Assembly (NCBI RefSeq): GCF_016741935.1
Contig: NZ_JAERRG010000008.1
Span: 62,001-126,000 of the forward strand
Length of the DNA: 64,000 bases
Reading direction: 5' to 3'
Source: Streptomyces endocoffeicus
GTDB taxonomy: Bacteria > Actinomycetota > Actinomycetes > Streptomycetales > Streptomycetaceae
The position numbers and the translations under genes are program-made. Below the pieces are notes generated by a model. That model ran no database searches and had not been told where the DNA came from. It worked only from the letters and a program-made list of their open reading frames with translations. The first letter of the stretch is position 1. Every line of letters starts with the position of its first letter. Shown here piece after piece: positions 7,400 to 15,471 of this stretch.

Positions 7400-9046
7400 T
7401 TGCCCACTCAGATCTCGCTGCGAGACGTCACGCTGTCCCGGGGCGACCGGCTGCTGCTCGACGACGTGTCCTTCGCGGTGCGGCCCGGGGAACGGATCGG
7501 CGTCGTGGGGGAGAACGGGGCCGGTAAATCCACCCTGCTGCGGCTGCTGGCCGGGCGCGGGTCACCGGACGACGGCGCCGTGGTCACGGTGGCCGACGGC
7601 GGCGTCGGCCACCTCGGCCAGACGCCCGAGCTGCCGCCGGACCGCACGGTGCGCGACGCGGTGGACACCGCCCTCGCCGAGGTGCGCGCGATGGAGCGCG
7701 GGCTGCGCGAGCTGGAGGCGGATCTCGGCGGCGGCGCCCCCGACGTGCTCGCCGCGTACGGCGATCTGCTCACCGCGTTCGAGGCCCGCGGCGGCTATGA
7801 GGCGGATGCCCGGGTGGAGAAGGCCCTGCACGGCCTGGGGCTCGGCGGCATCGAGTACGGGCGGCGGCTGGGCAGCCTGTCGGGCGGTGAGCAGGCCCGG
7901 CTCGGGCTCGCCTGCCTGATCGCGGCCGCCCCTGAGGTGATGCTGCTGGACGAGCCGACGAACCACCTCGACGGCGCGGCGCTCGGCTGGCTGGAGGAGG
8001 CGCTCCGGGCGCATCCGGGCACCGTCCTCGCGGTCTCCCACGACCGGGTCTTCCTGGAGCGGGTGACGACCGCGATCGTCGAGGTGGACGCCGACCGGCG
8101 CACCCTGGTGCGGTACGGCGGGGGGTACGGCGGATTCGTCGCCGAGCAGACCGCCGCGCGCCGCCGCTGGGAGCAGGCGTACGAGGAGTGGTGCGCCGAG
8201 ACGGCCGCGCTCGCGGAGGCCGCCACCACCGTCGCCCGGCGGGTTGCCCCGGGCCGCGGCATGAAGGACGGCAACAAGATGGCCTACGACCGGGACCGGG
8301 GGCGTGTGCAGTCCTCGGTGTCCAGCAGGGTGCGGAACGCGCGGGAGAGGCTGCGCAGACTCCAGGAGGACCCGGTGCCGCGCCCGCCGGAGCCGCTGCG
8401 GTTCTCGGCGCTCCCCGCCGCGGGCACGGCGGACGGTCTGCTCATCGACCTTCACGATGTCCGCGTGGGGGAGCGGCTGGCGGTCGACCGGCTCACGGTG
8501 GCGGCCGGAGAGCGACTGCTCGTCCACGGTGCCAACGGCGCGGGTAAATCCACGCTGCTGCGGGTCATGGCCGGGGTGGAGAAACCGGAGGCGGGCCGGG
8601 TGGTCCGCCGGGGCAGGATCGGCTACCTCGCCCAGGAGATACCGGTTGCCCGGCCCCGGGAGCGGCTGCTGTCGGCCTTCGGCCGGGGGCTGCCGGGGAC
8701 GCCGGAGGAGCAGGCCGACCTGCTGCTGTCGTACGGGCTGTTCCGCCCGGACGACCTCCACGTCCCGGTGGGGTCGCTCTCCGCGGGCCAGCGCCGCCGG
8801 CTGGCGCTCGCCCGGCTGCTGGCCCGCCCCGCCGATCTGCTGCTGCTCGACGAGCCGACCAACCATCTCGCCCTCGGCCTGGTGGAGGAGCTGGAGGAGG
8901 CGCTGGCCCAGTGGACCGGGGCGCTGGTGGTGGTCTCGCACGACCGGCTGCTGCGCAGCCGCTTCACCGGGCGGCGCCGTGAGATACGAGGAGGCCGGCC
9001 CCTGGCCGAGGAGGGGAGCGAGGCGCCGGTCACGGCCTCGATCTAG
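7400..9046 (+). CDS. ABC-F ATPase, ribosome-protection type (TlrC/OleB/VarM-like)
   Basis: The 548-aa protein has two ABC ATPase domains and no membrane segments, the hallmark of ABC-F proteins, which act on the ribosome rather than as transporters. Walker A motifs are GENGAGKST (~44) and GANGAGKST (~383); signatures are LSGGEQ and LSAGQR; both Walker B sites read LLLDEPTNHL. The inter-domain linker contains GMKDGNKMAYDRDRG and RVRNARERLRRL, recalling the antibiotic-resistance group of Streptomyces (tylosin, carbomycin and oleandomycin self-resistance). The TTG at 7400 is preceded by GGAGG (7388-7392) with a good spacer. The divergent TetR and twin operators suggest inducible expression. No antibiotic gene cluster is adjacent, so a resistance role is inferred from family only. 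Confidence 0.92.
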   Translation: MPTQISLRDVTLSRGDRLLLDDVSFAVRPGERIGVVGENGAGKSTLLRLLAGRGSPDDGAVVTVADGGVGHLGQTPELPPDRTVRDAVDTALAEVRAMERGLRELEADLGGGAPDVLAAYGDLLTAFEARGGYEADARVEKALHGLGLGGIEYGRRLGSLSGGEQARLGLACLIAAAPEVMLLDEPTNHLDGAALGWLEEALRAHPGTVLAVSHDRVFLERVTTAIVEVDADRRTLVRYGGGYGGFVAEQTAARRRWEQAYEEWCAETAALAEAATTVARRVAPGRGMKDGNKMAYDRDRGRVQSSVSSRVRNARERLRRLQEDPVPRPPEPLRFSALPAAGTADGLLIDLHDVRVGERLAVDRLTVAAGERLLVHGANGAGKSTLLRVMAGVEKPEAGRVVRRGRIGYLAQEIPVARPRERLLSAFGRGLPGTPEEQADLLLSYGLFRPDDLHVPVGSLSAGQRRRLALARLLARPADLLLLDEPTNHLALGLVEELEEALAQWTGALVVVSHDRLLRSRFTGRRREIRGGRPLAEEGSEAPVTASI

Positions 9047-9055
9047 GGTGGCGCC

Positions 9056-9715
9056 ATGGCACGACCCCGGCGCATCGTCCTCCTACGGCACGGAGAATCG
9101 GAGGGGAACATCGATGACTCGGTCTACGAAAGGGTGCCCGACCATGCTCTGAGGCTGACCGAGACCGGGCGCCGGCAGGCGGAGGAGGCGGGCGAGCGGC
9201 TGCGCGCCACCTTCGGCGACGAGCGCGTGTCGATCTATGTATCGCCGTACCGCCGCACCCACCAGACCCTGAAGCTGCTCGATCTCGACCCCTCCCGCAC
9301 CCGGGTCAGGGAGGAGCCGCGGCTGCGGGAGCAGGACTGGGGGAACTGGCAGGACCGCGAGGACGTGCGGAAGCAGATGGCGTACCGCGACGCCTACGGG
9401 CATTTCTTCTACCGGTTCGCGCAGGGTGAGTCGGGCGCCGACGTCTATGACCGGGTGGACGCCTTCCTGGAAAGCCTGTGGCGCAGCTTCGAGGACCCGG
9501 CCCATCCGCCGAACGTCCTGCTGGTGACCCATGGGCTGACCATGCGGCTGTTCTGCATGCGGTGGCTGCACTGGAACGTCGCCGAATTCGAGTCGCTGTC
9601 GAACCCCGGCAACGGCGAGATGCGGACCCTGCTGCTCGGCTCCGACGGGCGCTACCACCTCGACCGGCCCTTTGAACGCTGGTGCACCCCCAAGCCCTAC
9701 GGCCACACCGGTTAG
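9056..9715 (+). CDS. Histidine phosphatase (phosphoglycerate mutase-like) protein
   Basis: The 219-aa protein carries the catalytic LLRHGESEGN near residue 9-18, the second-arginine region YVSPYRRTHQT (~60), and the second catalytic His in LLVTHGLTMRLF (~155). The substrate is unknown; the family includes phosphoglycerate mutases and broad-specificity phosphatases. The ATG lies 9 bp after the ABC-F stop. Instead of a ribosome site there is TAGGGT (9044-9049), whose TAG is the stop codon of the ABC-F gene, exactly 6 bases before the ATG. This suggests its own leaderless transcript in addition to read-through. Confidence 0.9.
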   Translation: MARPRRIVLLRHGESEGNIDDSVYERVPDHALRLTETGRRQAEEAGERLRATFGDERVSIYVSPYRRTHQTLKLLDLDPSRTRVREEPRLREQDWGNWQDREDVRKQMAYRDAYGHFFYRFAQGESGADVYDRVDAFLESLWRSFEDPAHPPNVLLVTHGLTMRLFCMRWLHWNVAEFESLSNPGNGEMRTLLLGSDGRYHLDRPFERWCTPKPYGHTG

Positions 9716-9726
9716 AGTGCGCAACG

Positions 9727-10620
9727 ATGACCGCTGACCGTTTCCACCGGGCTCTGCGGAGCCTGCGCGGGCTGGCCGTGGGCGACGCCCTCGGCTCCCA
9801 GTTCTTCGTCCCCGCCAACTATCCCTACCTCAAGCGCCGCGAGCTGCCGCCCACCCCCTGGCAGTGGACCGACGACACCGAGATGGCCTGTTCGATCCTG
9901 GCCGTCCTGGTGACCCACGGCCGGATCGACCAGGACGATCTCGCCCGGTCCTTCGCCGACCACCATGACTTCGACCGGGGCTACGGCCCCGCCGTGAACC
10001 GGATGCTCCGCCTGATCAGGGAGGGCGGCGACTGGCGTGACCTGGCCGCCGGGCTGTTCCAGGGGCAGGGTTCGTGGGGCAACGGCGCCGCCATGCGGAT
10101 CGCCCCGCTGGGCGCCTGGTACGCGGGCGATGTGGAGCAGGCCACGCATCAGGCCGAGATCTCGGCGTACACCACACATCAGCATCGCGAGGCGGTGGCG
10201 GGAGCCATGGCGGTGGCCGCGGCCGCGGCGGTGGTGGCCGATCCGGCGGGCCACGGCGGGCCCGGGGAACTGCTGGACCGAGTGGTCGAGGTGGTGCCGC
10301 GCAGCGCCGTCCAGGCGGGGCTGCGCCGCGCCCGCGACATGCTCGACTACGCGGACGCCGGGACCGTCGCCGCGGTGCTCGGCTGTGGCCGCCGCACCAG
10401 CGCCCATGACACCGTGCCGTTCGCCCTGTGGGTCGCCGCTCGCCACCTGGGTTCCTTCGAGGAGGCGTTCTGGAGGACGGCCTCGGCCGGCGGAGATGTG
10501 GACACCACCTGCGCCATCGTCGGGGGAGTGGTCGCGTCCGAGGCCGCCGGTGTGCCGCCCGCCGACTGGCTGGACCACACCGAGGCGCTGCCGGAGTGGG
10601 TTCCGGCGGGCGTCGACTGA
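9727..10620 (+). CDS. ADP-ribosylglycohydrolase (DraG/ARH) family protein
   Basis: The 297-aa protein shows the ARH landmarks GLAVGDALGSQFF (~12-24), the metal-binding WTDDTEMACS (~47-56) and the second metal motif GGDVDTTCAIVGG (~256). These enzymes remove ADP-ribose from proteins, DNA or small molecules with two magnesium ions. The start at 9727 gives the canonical N-terminus; an overlapping start at 9682 would add 15 residues. TAGAGT at 9713-9718, sharing the TAG stop of the preceding gene, lies 8 bases upstream and could drive a leaderless message. The substrate cannot be told from sequence. Confidence 0.9.
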   Translation: MTADRFHRALRSLRGLAVGDALGSQFFVPANYPYLKRRELPPTPWQWTDDTEMACSILAVLVTHGRIDQDDLARSFADHHDFDRGYGPAVNRMLRLIREGGDWRDLAAGLFQGQGSWGNGAAMRIAPLGAWYAGDVEQATHQAEISAYTTHQHREAVAGAMAVAAAAAVVADPAGHGGPGELLDRVVEVVPRSAVQAGLRRARDMLDYADAGTVAAVLGCGRRTSAHDTVPFALWVAARHLGSFEEAFWRTASAGGDVDTTCAIVGGVVASEAAGVPPADWLDHTEALPEWVPAGVD

Positions 10621-10810
10621 CCCTCCCGTGGGTGTGATGCGGTGCACCGTCCGGTTTGCCCCACCCGTCGAACCCGCCTTGCGCCGCGTCGTGTTGGGCG
10701 GAAGCGGTCGCCGGACCCACCAGGGCGGCGGCCGCCGGGAGCGGCCGTTGATCACTGTCGGGGATCCGGGTTCCGAACGCAGGTAAGAGCGGCGTAAGGT
10801 TGTCCTCGCC

Positions 10811-11512
10811 ATGGCCTATGAACCGCCCACCCACAGTGTCGAGCGCTCGCTCCGAGCCACGACGGGAGCCAAGATCGTCGTCGGTATCGACGAAGTCGGG
10901 CGCGGGGCATGGGCCGGTCCGGTGACGGTCTGCGCGGCGGTCACCGGGCTGCGCCGTCCGCCGACCGGGCTCACCGACTCCAAGCTGCTGAGTCCCAAGA
11001 AGCGCACGGCCCTGGCCCTGGAGTTGGACTCGTGGGTCACCGCACACGCCCTGGGGCACTCCTCTCCCGAGGAGATCGACGACCTGGGGATGACGGCCGC
11101 CCTCCGGCTCGCCGCCACGCGTGCGCTGGACGCGCTGCCGGTGCGGCCGGACGCGGTCATCCTGGACGGGAAGTACGACTACCTCGGCGGTCCCTGGACG
11201 GTTCGTACGGTCATCAAGGGCGATCAGTCCTGTGTGTCCGTCGCCGCCGCCTCAGTGATCGCCAAGGTCCGCCGGGATGCGATGATGGCCGAACTGGGAG
11301 CCGAGCACACGGACTTCTGCTTCGGGGACAACGCCGGATATCCGTCCCCCACGCACCGTGCCGCCCTGCGGGAACTGGGGCCCACGCCCCACCACCGGCT
11401 GTCCTGGGCCTATATGGACGGGCTGCCTCGCTGGCGGCACCTGAAGCGGTTCCGCAGCACATCCGAACCGGTCGGGCTGGAGGGCGAAGGCCAACTCGGC
11501 TTCGACTTCTGA
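10811..11512 (+). CDS. rnhB: Ribonuclease HII
   Basis: RNase HII cuts RNA in RNA-DNA hybrids and removes misincorporated ribonucleotides. The 233-aa protein has the active-site motif GIDEVGRGAWAGPV (~25-38), the Asp of VILDGKYDY and the conserved VSVAAASVIAKVRRD (~138-152). No ribosome site precedes the ATG; TAAGGT at 10795-10800 lies 10 bases upstream, so the leader would be very short. The next gene follows in the same direction after 68 bp. Confidence 0.95.
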   Translation: MAYEPPTHSVERSLRATTGAKIVVGIDEVGRGAWAGPVTVCAAVTGLRRPPTGLTDSKLLSPKKRTALALELDSWVTAHALGHSSPEEIDDLGMTAALRLAATRALDALPVRPDAVILDGKYDYLGGPWTVRTVIKGDQSCVSVAAASVIAKVRRDAMMAELGAEHTDFCFGDNAGYPSPTHRAALRELGPTPHHRLSWAYMDGLPRWRHLKRFRSTSEPVGLEGEGQLGFDF

Positions 11513-11580
11513 GCAGACCAAGCGGTCAAAACCGCCACCCGCCGATGCGACTCGCACCGACGTTTGATAGACATCAGCCC

Positions 11581-12240
11581 ATGCCTCTCATCCCCGAGGA
11601 GCCTCAGATTCACGAGAGTGTCCCGGGTCCCCGCGCGACACCGGCCGCAGGCCGTACCGCGCCGACCCCTCGTCCTGTCCCTGGTCCCGGCCCCCGGCCC
11701 GCACCGCGGCGGCCCGGAAGCCCCGGTCCCAACCGTGGCTCCGCCGGAACCTCGTCGGCTCAGTCGCAGCGCACCACGAGCGATGCGACAAAGCCCGCGC
11801 CGACCGCCCCGGCGGCTTCGGCTGCCCAGGCCGCACCCACCGCCACGAAGGCCACGCCCCAGATCCAGCTGATCCCCGCCACCGTGGACGGCGCTCTGGA
11901 CGCGGCGGACGAGGCGGTCGACCTGCTGCTGGATTCCGGCCGGGCCCCTGGTGAGATCCTGGTGCTGACCACCGGGGAGCAGCATCCGTGGGCGGCACAT
12001 GAGTTGTCCTTCGGCGAGGCGTCCTACTGGGCGCAGCACGACGCCGGAGACGATGTCTTCTACGCCGGCGCGGATGCCGACCGTCTCAAGGGCCGTCCGG
12101 CCGTGGTCGTCGCCGTCAACGGTGGTGCGAACGACGCCGTGGCCCGCGCGCTGCCCGAGGCGATGGGCCGTGCCGGGACGCTGCTGATCGTCTGCGGCGA
12201 TCCGGAGCGCATCAACACCCTCATCGGTCTGGGCGCCTGA
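11581..12240 (+). CDS. Conserved hypothetical protein with UvrD-C-like C-terminal domain (tentative)
   Basis: This is a 219-aa protein of unknown function. Residues 1-95 are Pro/Ala/Thr-rich and low in complexity, probably disordered. Residues ~98-219 form a compact alpha/beta domain with GEILVLTTGEQHPWAAHE, RLKGRPAVVVAVNGG and TLLIVCGDPERINTLIGLG. The order of a VLT strand, a K/RGR-VVVAV strand and a final strand recalls the C-terminal domain of UvrD-type helicases, but no helicase motifs are present. That resemblance is my inference. It follows rnhB in the same orientation. Confidence 0.65.
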   Translation: MPLIPEEPQIHESVPGPRATPAAGRTAPTPRPVPGPGPRPAPRRPGSPGPNRGSAGTSSAQSQRTTSDATKPAPTAPAASAAQAAPTATKATPQIQLIPATVDGALDAADEAVDLLLDSGRAPGEILVLTTGEQHPWAAHELSFGEASYWAQHDAGDDVFYAGADADRLKGRPAVVVAVNGGANDAVARALPEAMGRAGTLLIVCGDPERINTLIGLGA

Positions 12241-12340
12241 GGCCGCACGTCCCCGAACGCCCGGTGTCCGGCAGTCTCTGTCCCTCGTGGCGGAGCTGTC
12301 CGGCGTCCGGACGGCCGGTGGCCGTGCGGCCCACGACCGG

Positions 12341-12964
12341 TCAGACGGCGGCGGAGTGGCTCAGTGCCTTGCGCCGCCCTCCGAGGTGGGGCCGCGGCAG
12401 CGCCTTGGCGTCGCCGTCGCCCTCGACGGCCACGGCCAGCTCGGTCGGCGGCGAAGCGGAGTGCGGCCGACGGCCGCCCCGCCCCTCGCCGAGGACCCGC
12501 CATCCGTCGTGGGTCAGCGTGATGTACGCACCGCAGCGCAGGCCGTGCAGGGTGCAGGCGTCGCGCAGCCCCCACATCCAGGCGCCGTCCTCCTCCGTCC
12601 ACCGGCTCTCGCCCTCGCGGCAGTAGAGCAGCACGGCGGTGCGGATCGGTGTGCGGCGCCGCAGATCGTGCGGGATCACCCGGCGCAACTGCGCCAGCAG
12701 CGCGTTCCGGAAGTCCCAGCCGTCGACGGCGGCAGCGCCGCGGCGGACGAACGAGGCGCTCGCCGTGAGCCGTTCCTCCGGATCGAGGACCGCGACGACG
12801 GCGGTCGAGGGCGTCGGCAGATGGCGGATGTGCAGTCCGGTGACCACCTCGCGCGGATTGCGCAGCAACGGGATTCCCGCTGCCGCCCACTCGGCGGGCT
12901 GGAGCATCCGGCCGGCTCGGGAAGCGGAATCGGCGGACGGTGGCGGAACGAAGCCGAAGGTCAC
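12341..12964 (-). CDS. Conserved hypothetical protein
   Basis: I do not recognise the family of this 207-aa protein. The GTG at 12964 follows a GGGAGG ribosome site and gives the N-terminus VTFGFVPPPSADSAS; the frame is open upstream to 13123, but that part is Arg-rich and unsupported. Notable stretches are IPLLRNPREVVTGLHIRHLP (~35), TAVVAVLDPEERLTAS, a middle RRTPIRTAVLLYCREGESRW, and ITLTHDGWRVLGEGRGGRR. It is soluble with no signal peptide. It lies downstream of recQ on the same strand with a 231-bp gap and may be co-transcribed. Confidence 0.6.
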   Translation of the reverse strand: MTFGFVPPPSADSASRAGRMLQPAEWAAAGIPLLRNPREVVTGLHIRHLPTPSTAVVAVLDPEERLTASASFVRRGAAAVDGWDFRNALLAQLRRVIPHDLRRRTPIRTAVLLYCREGESRWTEEDGAWMWGLRDACTLHGLRCGAYITLTHDGWRVLGEGRGGRRPHSASPPTELAVAVEGDGDAKALPRPHLGGRRKALSHSAAV

Positions 12965-13195
12965 GGTCCTCCCTTCGTCTGCGCCCACGGTCCGTGCGAA
13001 GGGTCGGGCACGGGCGCGGGCCACGACACAGCCCCGTCGGTACCACGGCCGGACCGGGGGCGGGGGAGCTACTGACAATTCTCGCGGTAGCGCCCGCGTG
13101 CGGCAATGCGCAGTCGGCACCACTGACCGTTTTACCTGGATGCGCGTTCTATATTCCTGGCCGGTTGGCGCCCCGCCGTGGCCCCCCGGCCGTCC

Positions 13196-15361
13196 CTACC
13201 CCTGCACGGCCAGGACCAGCGGAAACACCCCGGCCGCCCCGGCCCGGCGGAGCAGCCGGGAGGCGACGGCCAAGGTCCAGCCGGTGTCCGCCAGATCGTC
13301 CACCAGCAGCACCGGTCCACCCGCCTCGGCAAGGGCAGCCGCCAGCGGCGGCGGCACGGTCAGCGCGCCGTGCAGCGCCCGCAGCCGCTGGGCGCTGTTG
13401 GTGCGCGGCACCCGGGTGTCGAGCTCGCCGTCGTGGTACGCGACGCTCCCGAGCAGCGGCAACCGGCCGACGGTGGCGATCCGTTCGCCGAGTGACCGGA
13501 TCAGCTGGGGGCGGGTGCGGGAGGCGATCGTGACCACGCCCACCGGGCGATCCGGGGCGTCCGGCGCGCCAGAGGCCCAGCCGCCGGGGCCCTTGGCCCA
13601 GTCGGCGAGCACCGTCACCACCGCTCCGGCAACATCGTCGGGCACCGGGCTGTCCGGGCTCTGCGGGGCCAGCAGCGGCCGCAGCCGGTTTCCCCAGCCG
13701 ATATCGGACAGACGACCCAGGGCCCGGCCCGGAGCGGCCTGCTCACCCGCCGGAATGCGGCCCTTGAGGTCGACGCCCACCGCGGGCAGCCCGGTCGGCC
13801 ACATGCGGCGCGGCTCCACCTCGACACCGGGCCGCCCCAGCTCGCCGCGCGCCGCATCCAGCGAGGCGGCGGACACCTCGCTGGTGAACCGCGCCCCCGC
13901 GCAATTGTCACAGCGGCCGCAGGGCGCCGCCTTCTCGTCGTCCAGCTGCCGCCGCAGGAACTCCATCCGGCAGTCGGCTGTCGTGGCGTACTCCCGCATG
14001 GCCTGCTGCTCGGTCTCCCGCTGGCGCGCCACCCACGCATACCGCTCCGCGTCGTACGCCCAGCGCTGCCCGGTGGCGGTCCAGCCGCCGCGCACCCGCC
14101 GCACCGCGCCGTCCACGTCGAGCACCTTGAGCATGATCTCCAGACGCGACCGCCGCAGCTCGACCTGGGGCTCGAGCGCGGGCAGCGACACCGGTCGGTC
14201 CGACGCCGCGAGCACGTCGAGCGTGCGGCGCACCTGCTCCTCGGGCGGGAAGGCGAGCGAGGCGAAATACCGCCAGATCGCCTCGTCCTCGCGGCCGGGC
14301 AGCAGCAGCACCTCGGCGTGCTCCACACCGCGCCCGGCGCGCCCGACCTGCTGGTAGTAGGCGATGGGGGAGGACGGCGAACCGAGATGCACCACGAAGC
14401 CGAGGTCCGGCTTGTCGAAGCCCATGCCCAGCGCGGAGGTGGCGACCAGCGCCTTGACCCGGTTGGCCAGGAGGTCCTCCTCGGCCTGCTGGCGATCCGC
14501 GTTCTCCGTCTTGCCGGTGTAGGAGGCGACGGTGTGGCCGCGCTGCCGCAGGAACGCGGTCACCTCCTCGGCCGCGGCCACGGTGAGGGTGTAGATGATC
14601 CCGGAGCCCGGCAGCTCATCGAGGTGGTCGGCGAGCCAGGCGAGCCGGTGCGCGGCGTCCGGCAGCGGCAGCACGCCCAGCCGCAGGCTCTCCCGGTCCA
14701 GTGGGCCGCGCAGCACCAGCGCCCGCCCGGTTCCTTCGCCCGTGCCCAGCTGCTCGGCCACATCGGCGGTGACCCGCGCGTTCGCGGTCGCGGTGGTGGC
14801 GAGCACGGGCACGCCCTGGGGCAGATCGGCGAGCATGGTGCGCAGCCTGCGGTAGTCGGGCCGGAAGTCATGGCCCCAGTCGGAGATGCAGTGTGCCTCG
14901 TCGACGACCAGCAGGCCGGTGGCGGCGGCGAGCTGGGGCAGCACCTGGTCGCGGAAGTCGGGGTTGTTGAGCCGCTCCGGGCTCACCAGCAGCACATCCA
15001 CCTCACCCGCGGCCACCTCCGCCTGGATGGTGTCCCACTCCTCGGTGTTCGCGGAATTGATCGTTCGGGCCTGGATACCGGCGCGGGCGGCGGCGTCGAC
15101 CTGGTTGCGCATCAGCGCGAGCAGCGGGGAGACGATCACGGTCGGACCGCTGCCGCGCTCGCGCAGCAGCGCGGTGGCGACGAAATACACCGCCGACTTG
15201 CCCCAGCCGGTGCGCTGCACGACCAGCGCCCGGCGGCGCTCGGCGACCAGCGCCTCGATAGCTCGCCATTGATCCTCCCGGAGCCGGGCGGAGCCGGTGG
15301 TGTCCCCGATGAGGCGGGCCAGGACGCGGTCGGCCGAGATGCGCAGGTCTTCGTCGCTCAT
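13196..15361 (-). CDS. recQ: RecQ-family ATP-dependent DNA helicase
   Basis: The 721-aa protein has the SF2 helicase motifs in order: Walker A variant RTGWGKSAVY (~50), VSPLLALMRNQ (motif Ia, ~77), DEAHCISDWGHDFRPDY (motif II with the RecQ aromatic loop, ~155), TTATANARV, the second-domain motifs TSALGMGFDKPD (~305) and YYQQVGRAGRG (motif VI, ~330). A zinc-binding region CRMEFLRRQ...CGRCDNC follows. The last ~200 residues are a phosphoribosyltransferase-like part ending in GPVLLVDDLADTGWT, seen in actinobacterial RecQ relatives. The ATG at 15361 was preferred over 15373; neither has a clear ribosome site. It is divergent from the DUF4192 gene across a region with paired DnaA boxes. Confidence 0.93.
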   Translation of the reverse strand: MSDEDLRISADRVLARLIGDTTGSARLREDQWRAIEALVAERRRALVVQRTGWGKSAVYFVATALLRERGSGPTVIVSPLLALMRNQVDAAARAGIQARTINSANTEEWDTIQAEVAAGEVDVLLVSPERLNNPDFRDQVLPQLAAATGLLVVDEAHCISDWGHDFRPDYRRLRTMLADLPQGVPVLATTATANARVTADVAEQLGTGEGTGRALVLRGPLDRESLRLGVLPLPDAAHRLAWLADHLDELPGSGIIYTLTVAAAEEVTAFLRQRGHTVASYTGKTENADRQQAEEDLLANRVKALVATSALGMGFDKPDLGFVVHLGSPSSPIAYYQQVGRAGRGVEHAEVLLLPGREDEAIWRYFASLAFPPEEQVRRTLDVLAASDRPVSLPALEPQVELRRSRLEIMLKVLDVDGAVRRVRGGWTATGQRWAYDAERYAWVARQRETEQQAMREYATTADCRMEFLRRQLDDEKAAPCGRCDNCAGARFTSEVSAASLDAARGELGRPGVEVEPRRMWPTGLPAVGVDLKGRIPAGEQAAPGRALGRLSDIGWGNRLRPLLAPQSPDSPVPDDVAGAVVTVLADWAKGPGGWASGAPDAPDRPVGVVTIASRTRPQLIRSLGERIATVGRLPLLGSVAYHDGELDTRVPRTNSAQRLRALHGALTVPPPLAAALAEAGGPVLLVDDLADTGWTLAVASRLLRRAGAAGVFPLVLAVQG

Positions 15362-15411
15362 GCCCCCATGCAACCCGATCCCGCCGACATCGCGCCAACG
15401 CCCTCGGCAGC

Positions 15412-15433
15412 CTGTGGATAACGTTATCCACAG
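15412..15433. promoter_or_regulatory. Perfect palindrome made of two head-to-head DnaA boxes
   Basis: TGTGGATAA (15413-15421) and TTATCCACA (15424-15432) are separated by CG and flanked by C and G, giving a 22-bp perfect palindrome. Each arm is an exact consensus DnaA box. It lies 51 bp from the recQ start and 39 bp from the DUF4192 gene start. Confidence 0.75.
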
Positions 15434-15471
15434 GGGTGGCGGGGTCGGCTGGGCTGAGGGACCGTCGGGCC

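Noticed and set aside
12639..14357. Long plus-strand frame opposite recQ and the 207-aa gene
   Set aside because: Ser/Arg/Pro-rich low-complexity translation, antisense to conserved RecQ motifs.
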